This document shows, one piece after another, positions 57,514-64,000 of a stretch of DNA of 64,000 nucleotides. The notes beneath the pieces are model-generated. The model was not told the DNA's origin, did not search any database, and saw nothing but the letters and a program-made list of their open reading frames with translations. Origin of the DNA: JBBQWZ01 sp038210135 (lineage in GTDB: Bacteria > Acidobacteriota > Terriglobia > Bryobacterales > Bryobacteraceae); the NCBI GenBank assembly GCA_038210135.1, contig JBBQWZ010000005.1, positions 106,041-170,040 of the forward strand, read 5' to 3'. Made by a program: the position numbers and the translations under genes. How positions within the stretch are numbered: the stretch's first letter is position 1; each line of letters starts with the position of its first letter.

Positions 57514-58692
57514 CTAATAGCTCTTCGGAAGTCCGAGCACCATGCTCCCGATAATGTTGCGCTGGATTTCACTGGTGCCCGCCTCGATGGTATTGCCGCG
57601 CGATCGCAAGAAGCCGTAGTTCCACATGCCGTCGTCGATCGCGTCCGGAGAATGATTGGTCAACTGCGCATACGGTCCGAGCAACTCCATCGCGAACTGC
57701 TGGACGCGCTGGTTGAGTTCGCTCCAGATCAGTTTCTGCACCGAGCCTTCCGGTCCAGGAACGCCGCTTTGCGAAATTTTGCTGAACTGGCGCATCTGCG
57801 TGAGGCGCATGATTTCGATGTCGGCGTAGATTTGTCCGAGCTTCTGCCGGACGATCGGGTCTTTCGCTTTGCCCAACTGATGGGCGAGTTCGACGAGCCG
57901 ATGGAAATTGCGTTTATAGGTGACCGTCAAGCCCGCGCCGAAGGTCCCGCGTTCGTGCATCAGCGTTCCGATGGCGACTTTCCAACCGTCGTTCACCGCG
58001 CCGACTACGTTCTCGACAGGAACGCGCACGTCACGAAAGAACAACTCGTTGAATTCAGTTTCGCCGGTCATCTGACGAAGCGGCCGGACCTCGACTCCGG
58101 GCGTTTTCATATCGACAAGAATTACCGTGAGGCCTTTGTGCTGCGGCGCATTCGGATCGGTCCGGACAACCAGTTCGCACCAGTGGGCGGCCCAGCCGTA
58201 GCTGTTCCAGACCTTTTGTCCATTGATCACATAATGATCGCCGTCGAGCTTGGCTTCCGTGCGCAGGTTCGCGAGATCGCTGCCCGCGTTCGGTTCCGAA
58301 AAGCCCTGGCACCAGATTTCCTCGGCACTCAAAATCTTCGAAAGATAACGCTGCTTCTGTGCGTCGTTGCCGTAGGCGATGATGGTGGGCCCGATAAGGC
58401 CAAGGCCGAGCACATTCGCCATGGGAGGTGCTTCCGCGCGCGCCATCTCCTCGTTGAAGATGACCACTTCCATGGTGGAGGCGCCGCGTCCGCCATACGC
58501 CTTGGGCCACTGAACGCCCGCCCAGCCGCCGTCGTACAGTTTTCGCTGCCACTTCTTGAGGTACTCGAAGCGAGCCTCCATGCCGCCTTCGGAATTCCGG
58601 ATTTTGATCCAGTCCTTGGGCACATTGGCGCTGAGCCAGCCGCGCAATTCGTCGCGAAAAGCGGTTTCCTGGGGGGTAAGATTGAGATCCAC
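57514..58692 (-). CDS. Acyl-CoA dehydrogenase
   Basis: This FAD enzyme introduces a trans-2 double bond in an acyl-CoA. The 392-residue protein carries the N-terminal helical domain (LTPQETAFRDELRGWLSANVP), WPKAYGGRGASTMEVVI, the central GFSEPNAGSDLANLRT (FAD/substrate site) and QKVWNSYGWAAHW. The final helix pair includes RSRGNTIEAGTSEIQRNII, characteristic of long/branched-chain and steroid-type dehydrogenases. Substrate chain length cannot be deduced. First gene of the minus-strand run that continues with the partner dehydrogenase. Confidence 0.9.
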   Translation of the reverse strand: MDLNLTPQETAFRDELRGWLSANVPKDWIKIRNSEGGMEARFEYLKKWQRKLYDGGWAGVQWPKAYGGRGASTMEVVIFNEEMARAEAPPMANVLGLGLIGPTIIAYGNDAQKQRYLSKILSAEEIWCQGFSEPNAGSDLANLRTEAKLDGDHYVINGQKVWNSYGWAAHWCELVVRTDPNAPQHKGLTVILVDMKTPGVEVRPLRQMTGETEFNELFFRDVRVPVENVVGAVNDGWKVAIGTLMHERGTFGAGLTVTYKRNFHRLVELAHQLGKAKDPIVRQKLGQIYADIEIMRLTQMRQFSKISQSGVPGPEGSVQKLIWSELNQRVQQFAMELLGPYAQLTNHSPDAIDDGMWNYGFLRSRGNTIEAGTSEIQRNIIGSMVLGLPKSY

Positions 58693-58959
58693 GCGTGGGT
58701 CCTTCCTGAGAGCGCCGCCAGGAAAACAGTCGCGCAGCGTGACGCTGTGAACCGTTCCGGCGAATTCAAAATATTACCAGATGGTGCGAAAGAAGGGGTG
58801 CACCATATAGGATGAGCGCTCTCCGGCGGCTGCTTTGTACCCAAATCCGGCGGCTGGCGAATCATACATAATGGAAGCAACCTAAAGGCCCGCAATACCG
58901 CGAACCCGTCTTCGCCTGGGATTCGTGTGGCCTTTTATCTGATGTTAAGGATGGTCTCT

Positions 58960-60834
58960 ATGCACGTCCGATTCACCGCGCACCGGCTTTTTTGCGCGGC
59001 CGCAGTATTCGCCGCCTTCACAACCAGTGCGGCGTTCGCCGCGACTTCTGAGCGTCCCAAGGCGGGCAAGGTCGAGATCTTCAAGCTCATCGACGTCAAG
59101 CCTGGCATGCAAGCCACCGCGTGGACCGTCTTTTCGGGATATGAAGTGGAATCAGTTCCGATCGAAATCATCGGCATTTCCCGCAACGGGAACGGACCCA
59201 AGCAGGACCTTATCATCGCGAAAATGGGCGGCAAGGCCCAGCGGACCAATGTTGCGGGCGGTATGAGCGGCAGTCCCGTTTACATCGACGGAAAGCTGGT
59301 CGGCGCGGTGGCTTTCCGGCTCAGCGTTTTTTCACCGGATGCGATTTGCGGCATTACGCCGATCGAGTCAATGCTCGAAATTAATGATTACGACACCTCG
59401 CGGCCTTCGGACGCGCGGACGCCGGATCGGAATTCCGGCTCACGCGCCTCGGTCGAGATTCCGGGGGAACTACTGAACCGCGCCGTTTCCGCCGGACAGA
59501 TTCGCGGCATTCCGAGCATGCCGTCGCTGACTCCGATTGCCACTCCACTGGTCCTTTCCGGGTTCAGTGAAACCGTATTACGCGAATTTCTGCCTTTGTT
59601 CGAGCAGATCGGCGCTATGCCGGTGCAAGGCGGGTCTTCGGGCGCCGTCACCTCCGCGAAGCCTGTCGCCGGATGGCAAAATTCGCTGCAACCGGGTTCC
59701 GCAGTCGCGGGAGTTCTGGTCGCCGGAGACATGAATGTCACCGGGATGGGTACGGTCACCTATAACGACGGAAAGCGCGTTCTCGCGTTCGGGCATCCGT
59801 TCTTTAATCTCGGTCCCGTCGAAATGCCGATGGCGAAGAGCGAGATCGTCACGGTGCTCGCTTCCGCGTTCCAGCCGAACAAAATGGGCAATGCGACGGA
59901 TATCGTCGGGGCGCTGAAGCAGGATCGGCACGCCGGCATCATGGGTGAACTCGGAGCCGAAGCCCGCATGATTCCGGTCACGGTCAAGGTGCGCGGGTTT
60001 GACAATAAACTTGCCGTGCTCAAAGAAAAGGAATTGAAGTTCAGCGTATTCGTCCAGCAGAAGTGGACGCCGTATCTGATGATGCTGACGCTGTTCAATT
60101 CATTGGAGCAAATGAACGACTATTCGGACGACGCCACCTATCGTCTCTCCGGCCTCGTCGAGATGGACGGCACGCCCAATATCTCGTTGCACACGATGCA
60201 GGCGCCGAGCGAAGTTCCGGCTCCGACGCCGATGATCCTCGCCGGGTGGTGGGGCGACAAATTCAACAAGTTGTTCCTGAACGCCGTTGAGATGCCGAAG
60301 CTGAAGAGCGTAAATGTGACGGTGGATCTGCTTCCCGAGCGCCGTCAATCGATCATCGAAAGCGCTTGGACTCCGGCATCTGATGTCGCCGCGGGTCAAA
60401 CAATTCCCGTGAAAGTGTTCCTGCGTCCCTATCGCGGCGATCGCCACGAACGCGAATTCAACTTGCAGCTTCCCGAAGGACTCTCCAAAGGGGAACACCG
60501 GATCCTGCTGAGCGACGCGGATACGTTAAACCGGATGCATGCCGCGGCCACTTCGAGCAGCCGTTACATGGACATTCCGCAGACGGTTTCGTTGATCAAC
60601 CAGGAGCGCAGCAACAACAAGATCTACGTCTCGCTGGTTGAGGCGCGTCCTACCTTTTACGCGGACGATCGGACGATGCCCAGCCTTCCTGGGTCGGTGC
60701 AAAACATCCTGCAAAGCGGACGGACCGCGAGCAAGAGCCTCACCAGCACACCCGACAGCGCCAAAGAACAAATGACGTTGGATTTCGATCAGGTGGTCAG
60801 TGGAAGCTATTCGCTGCGGATTGTTGTCCGATAG
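58960..60834 (+). CDS. Exported S55 (SpoIVB-type) serine peptidase-like protein
   Basis: The protein is 624 residues from ATG 58960 (an ATG at 58951 and one at 58927 are in frame; AAGGATGG precedes 58960). The signal is FCAAAVFAAFTTSAAFAA. The S55 domain spans about 30-330: DVKPGMQATAWTVFSGYE, then the nucleophile in NVAGGMSGSPVYIDGKLVGA and the conserved RVLAFGHPFFNLGPVEMP. The rest is a beta-rich C-terminal region. SpoIVB is a sporulation signalling protease in Firmicutes; S55 proteins in other phyla are of unknown role and may act as envelope proteases (inference). Two downstream genes on the same strand may be linked. Confidence 0.87.
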   Translation: MHVRFTAHRLFCAAAVFAAFTTSAAFAATSERPKAGKVEIFKLIDVKPGMQATAWTVFSGYEVESVPIEIIGISRNGNGPKQDLIIAKMGGKAQRTNVAGGMSGSPVYIDGKLVGAVAFRLSVFSPDAICGITPIESMLEINDYDTSRPSDARTPDRNSGSRASVEIPGELLNRAVSAGQIRGIPSMPSLTPIATPLVLSGFSETVLREFLPLFEQIGAMPVQGGSSGAVTSAKPVAGWQNSLQPGSAVAGVLVAGDMNVTGMGTVTYNDGKRVLAFGHPFFNLGPVEMPMAKSEIVTVLASAFQPNKMGNATDIVGALKQDRHAGIMGELGAEARMIPVTVKVRGFDNKLAVLKEKELKFSVFVQQKWTPYLMMLTLFNSLEQMNDYSDDATYRLSGLVEMDGTPNISLHTMQAPSEVPAPTPMILAGWWGDKFNKLFLNAVEMPKLKSVNVTVDLLPERRQSIIESAWTPASDVAAGQTIPVKVFLRPYRGDRHEREFNLQLPEGLSKGEHRILLSDADTLNRMHAAATSSSRYMDIPQTVSLINQERSNNKIYVSLVEARPTFYADDRTMPSLPGSVQNILQSGRTASKSLTSTPDSAKEQMTLDFDQVVSGSYSLRIVVR

Positions 60835-60914
60835 CAGCTACCGGTTTGTGCGTGCGGTTGATAGCCGCCGTGTAACATCACTTGTCAATAAAATTGTCAA
60901 ATAAGATTGGATCG

Positions 60915-63107
60915 ATGATCAACTTTAGCATCCCCCCGGCCGCCCGCCGCATGGCCGCGATTACGGCGGTCTGTGCTGCCATCCTGGTAGCCGGTGAAAC
61001 CAAGTTCTGGCAACACGATGAAATGTCCGAGTTCGAACGCGGAGACGCCAAGAACCTCTCTCTGCGGAGTGACGGGCGGTTATTTCTGGCACCGAAGGTA
61101 ACTGAACTGTTCGATCCATCGACGGCATTTCTGTGGGGTCTCGCGCGCGATTCGAAAGGCGTCTTGTACGCCGGCGGAGGAGTTCTCGGCGGCACGAAAT
61201 CCAAGCTCTTCGCGATCGAAAACGGCAATGGCCGACTCGTCGCGGAAGTGGATGGTCTGGCCGTGCAAACCATTGCGATCGACCGCCAGGATCGCGTTTA
61301 TTTCGCTACTTCTCCCGACGGCAAAGTGTTCCGGCTCAGCGCCGGCGGCAAGGCCGAAGTCTTTTATGAGCCGAAGACAAAGTACATTTGGGCGCTCGCG
61401 TTCTCCCGCAGCGGCGATTTGTTCGTTGGAACCGGCGACGAAGGCGAAATCCATCGGGTGACGCCCGACGGCCGCGGCAGCGTATTCTTCAAGACCGAAG
61501 AAACCCATGTGCGCTGTCTCGCGTTCGACGCGAATGACAATTTAGTTGCCGGCACCGATCCGAGCGGCCTGGTGCTCCGCGTGTCGCCGCGAGGGGAGGG
61601 GTTCGTCCTCTACCAGGCGCCAAAACGGGAGATCACTTCGATTGCAGTGGCCGCTGACGGGTCTGTTTTCGCGGCTGGCGCGGGAAACAAGACGAGCGGA
61701 GCGTTTGTGCCTCTTCCGGCTGCCACGCCGGCATCCGCGCCTCCCGTTGGTGGAGGGATAACGATTCAAACGGGTCCTCCAAGGCCAGTCGCAGCTTCTA
61801 CACCGGCCGCAGCGGCTCCTTCCGTAACCGGCGGATCGGACGTATACAAGATACAAGCGGATGGGTATCCCCGCCGTGTCTGGAGTCACCCTCTGGACAT
61901 CGTATACGCGCTTGCCCTCGACGGATCGGGCCACGCGCTGATCGCCACGGGCAACAAGGGAAACATCTATAGGCTGGAGAGCGAAGCCGTCTATACTTTG
62001 CTGCTGCATCTGCCTCCTTCTCAGGTGACAACTTTGTTGTCAACCTCGTCCGGCGTATTCGCGACCACGGGAAATATAGGCAAGGTGTACCAGATTGGAC
62101 CGTCTGTTGAAGCCTCGGGCACTCTCGAAAGCGAGGTTCTGGACGCTAGTGGATTCACCTTCTGGGGACGCCTGCGCTTTCAGGGAAAGAGGACCGCTGG
62201 GCAGGTAAAGCTCGAGACGCGGAGCGGCAATCTGGGCCGTGCGCAGAAGAATTGGAGCTCTTGGATGGCGGTCTCGATGAGTTCCGATGGCACGGGCCGG
62301 ATTCCTTCTCCGCCTTCTCGATTTCTACAATACCGTTTAACCCTCACTGGACCCGTGGAGGTCAGTTTGGTCGAAATCGCGTATCAGGGCAAGAATGTAG
62401 CGCCCGTCGTCGAGAGGGTGGAGACAACCCCATCGAATTACAAATTCCCGGCACCGTCAAATCCGGTGTTGACCAATAATTCGCTGACGCTGCAACCGCT
62501 GGGAAAACACTCCGCCTCGTCATCCACGGCGTTCTCCGATGCGGGCATTTCGCCGACGATGACTTATGCCAAGGGTCAGGTGGGAGCGCGCTGGCTCGCC
62601 AACGACGAGAACGGCGACACGCTCCTGTTCCGGGTGGAAATTCGAGGCGTCAATGAGACGCAATGGAAACTTCTCAAGGAAAAGATCCGCGAGCGCTATT
62701 ACAGTTGGGATTCGACCACCTTCCCGGACGGCGAATATCTGGTTCGCGTCACCGCTTCCGACGAGCCCAGCAATCCGCCGGATCAGGCGCTGACTGCGCG
62801 CATGGAGAGTGATTCCTTCTTCATCGACAACACGCCGCCTGAGATCAGCGAACTCCGTGCGACTTCGTCGGGCAATCGTTTGGATCTCCGATGGAAAGCG
62901 AAGGACGCTATCAGCGTCATCGGCAAGGCGGAATACTCTATAAATGGCGGAGATTGGCGGGTGGCTGAGCCGACTACACGCCTGTCCGATTCTCTGCAGC
63001 ACGAGTACGCTGTCTCGATCGAGCGTCCGACGGGAGAAGTGACGATCGCGGTTCGTGTGTCGGACGAACTCGATAATCAAGCCGCTGCGAAAACGGTTGT
63101 CAAATAG
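60915..63107 (+). CDS. Large exported propeller protein of unknown function
   Basis: With ATG 60915 the protein has 730 residues (a TTG at 60882 is also in frame). A hydrophobic segment (MAAITAVCAAILVAGE) may be a signal. About residues 60-290 carry repeats of roughly 45 residues with AFLWGLARDSKGVLYAGGG, IDRQDRVYFATSPDGKVFRL, AFSRSGDLFVGTGDEGEIHRV and AFDANDNLVAGTDPSGLVLRV. This is a SMP-30/NHL-like six-bladed propeller pattern. A Pro/Ala-rich linker, another propeller-like half and C-terminal Ig/FN3-like segments (DENGDTLLFRVEIRG, DGEYLVRVTASDEPSNPP) follow. No catalytic residues identified. Confidence 0.75.
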   Translation: MINFSIPPAARRMAAITAVCAAILVAGETKFWQHDEMSEFERGDAKNLSLRSDGRLFLAPKVTELFDPSTAFLWGLARDSKGVLYAGGGVLGGTKSKLFAIENGNGRLVAEVDGLAVQTIAIDRQDRVYFATSPDGKVFRLSAGGKAEVFYEPKTKYIWALAFSRSGDLFVGTGDEGEIHRVTPDGRGSVFFKTEETHVRCLAFDANDNLVAGTDPSGLVLRVSPRGEGFVLYQAPKREITSIAVAADGSVFAAGAGNKTSGAFVPLPAATPASAPPVGGGITIQTGPPRPVAASTPAAAAPSVTGGSDVYKIQADGYPRRVWSHPLDIVYALALDGSGHALIATGNKGNIYRLESEAVYTLLLHLPPSQVTTLLSTSSGVFATTGNIGKVYQIGPSVEASGTLESEVLDASGFTFWGRLRFQGKRTAGQVKLETRSGNLGRAQKNWSSWMAVSMSSDGTGRIPSPPSRFLQYRLTLTGPVEVSLVEIAYQGKNVAPVVERVETTPSNYKFPAPSNPVLTNNSLTLQPLGKHSASSSTAFSDAGISPTMTYAKGQVGARWLANDENGDTLLFRVEIRGVNETQWKLLKEKIRERYYSWDSTTFPDGEYLVRVTASDEPSNPPDQALTARMESDSFFIDNTPPEISELRATSSGNRLDLRWKAKDAISVIGKAEYSINGGDWRVAEPTTRLSDSLQHEYAVSIERPTGEVTIAVRVSDELDNQAAAKTVVK

Positions 63108-63111
63108 GGAG

Positions 63112-63732
63112 ATGGCGACCGCGGTATCGCAACTTACCAAGTCGGAGATGCAGGTATTCCGGCGGCTCTCGACGCCGGCGAAGATCCAGGAATTTCTCGA
63201 CGGCTTAGGCTACAACCTCGAGCCCAGGGGCGTCACTTGCTATTCGCCACGAGTAGTTCTGCGTGAGCGCGTCGCGCACTGCATGGAAGGGGCACTGGTC
63301 GCGGCGGCGGCATTGCGGATGCTCGGGTTCCCCGCTTTGCTGGTCGATTTGGAAGCGGTACGCGATACGGATCACGTGCTCGCCGTCTATCAGTTGAATG
63401 GACACTGGGGGGCGGTGGCGAAGTCCGACTATTCGGGTATTCGGTCCCGTGAGCCGGTCTACAAGAACATTCGCGAGTTGGCGATGTCTTATTTCGAGCA
63501 CTACTTCAATCCGAGGGGAGAGAAGACGCTGCGGGCGTATTCGCGCCCCGTTGATCTCAAGCGCTTCGACAAACGCGGTTGGATCACAGCGGAGGAAGAC
63601 GTCTGGTACATCCCGGAATATCTCTGCGAGATCCCGCATTCCGAAATGCTGAAGCCGGGTATGGAGCGCTCGGTTAGCCGCATGGACGCTCGTCTTTATA
63701 AAGCCGGAAGGCTCGGCGGACTCGGGGCCTGA
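63112..63732 (+). CDS. Transglutaminase-like protein
   Basis: The protein is 206 residues from ATG 63112, which lies 4 bp after the propeller gene stop; the frame continues upstream but overlaps it. ERVAHCMEGALVAAAALRML followed by VRDTDHVLAVYQLNGHWGAV gives a Cys-His pair in the transglutaminase-like order, with Asp possibly in KSDYSG. No signal peptide. Such domains include cysteine proteases and peptide N-glycanase-like proteins; the activity here is unknown. Its tight spacing to the propeller gene indicates one transcript. Confidence 0.7.
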   Translation: MATAVSQLTKSEMQVFRRLSTPAKIQEFLDGLGYNLEPRGVTCYSPRVVLRERVAHCMEGALVAAAALRMLGFPALLVDLEAVRDTDHVLAVYQLNGHWGAVAKSDYSGIRSREPVYKNIRELAMSYFEHYFNPRGEKTLRAYSRPVDLKRFDKRGWITAEEDVWYIPEYLCEIPHSEMLKPGMERSVSRMDARLYKAGRLGGLGA

Positions 63733-64000
63733 CGCGGGCGTAACTGATTTTCCTTGTTGGAAAGGGGCTTCCGCCGCGCTTAAAGCCAGCGAAGATAGTT
63801 CTGCGCATCATGAGCTACCTTGCCAGGCGTTCTGTGGTTCGCTCCGATCCGACGCTTCCAAGAGCATTTTCTCATTGAAGAATGAGCCTGAAGGCGGGAG
63901 CGAAGCGATCCGCCGCTAGGTTTCCTTTCTTGGTTTGGTTTTTGCGGGAAGGAAGAGCATCCGGGGCTGTGGGAATGTGGGAATCGCGGAGCGATTTCCA
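63733..64000. other. No gene recognised
   Basis: The last 268 bases contain no reading frame or RNA that I can support. A short imperfect CCTT/AAGG pairing near 63751-63764 is too weak to call a terminator. Confidence 0.5.

Noticed and set aside
57181..58815. Plus-strand frame of over 500 codons
   Set aside because: It is the shadow of the two acyl-CoA dehydrogenase genes on the minus strand.

Overview
The window is 64 kb of GC-rich bacterial chromosome with dense, short-gapped genes and no plasmid, prophage or transposase genes that I could recognise. The gene content points to an Acidobacteriota member, probably of the Bryobacterales/Solibacter type: secreted proteins with putative-Ig (He_PIG) repeats, DUF4384 proteins next to a caspase/TPR protein, NTR-like secreted proteins, an S55 (SpoIVB-type) peptidase in a presumably non-sporulating cell, an exported M55 peptidase, and a DUF3494 protein with a PEP-CTERM tail. 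This placement is inferred from family content, not from a marker gene or a search.

Layout. 0-7 kb holds housekeeping genes (partial der, typA, rsmD), a VapBC pair, an MFS exporter and a VOC protein. 7.2-15.1 kb is a divergent envelope cluster. On the minus strand are three exported proteins (a small Ig-like protein with a Gly-rich membrane stretch, a propeller-like protein and a six-repeat Ig protein). On the plus strand are two DUF4384 proteins and a caspase-PEGA-TPR protein. 15-25 kb has an exported amidase, a HEAT-like lipoprotein, an Hsp15-like RNA-binding protein, a MATE exporter, the overlapping DUF2007-trmFO-xerC set, a YtxH protein, a P5C dehydrogenase and tRNA-Gln(CTG). 25-29.6 kb has a predicted outer-membrane protein, a CHAD protein fused end to end with an exopolyphosphatase gene, and a divergent M55 D-aminopeptidase.

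29.6-48.4 kb is mostly plus-strand genes (O-antigen ligase, acyl-CoA synthetase, ice-binding-like PEP-CTERM protein, M20 peptidase, two DMT permeases, HtrA protease, D-2-hydroxyacid dehydrogenase, threonine dehydratase-like enzyme, TonB receptor). A minus-strand anti-sigma-type ATPase/STAS/NarL regulator group lies among them. Its gaps are loaded with several families of short, partly palindromic repeats, including a perfectly spaced 37-bp triplet at 36.3 kb.

48.4-51.4 kb has a metallophosphoesterase, an esterase whose 5' end runs into a decayed hybrid histidine kinase (large deletion plus an in-frame stop), and an MqnA/MqnD-type enzyme. 51.4-58.7 kb is a long minus-strand run: two acyl-CoA dehydrogenases, a Tat-type flavin oxidase, two SDR enzymes, two tiny membrane proteins, a ferric-reductase-like/Rieske fusion and an exported Cys-motif protein, the last four linked by ATGA overlaps. 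58.9-63.7 kb has an S55 peptidase-like protein, a propeller protein and a transglutaminase-like protein.

The best candidates for an undescribed system are the four-gene Rieske/ferric-reductase operon at 51.4-53.5 kb and the divergent caspase/DUF4384/Ig-repeat envelope cluster at 7.2-15.1 kb. Several start sites were moved to internal ATG codons on the basis of signal peptides, ribosome binding sites or family N-termini, as stated per gene.
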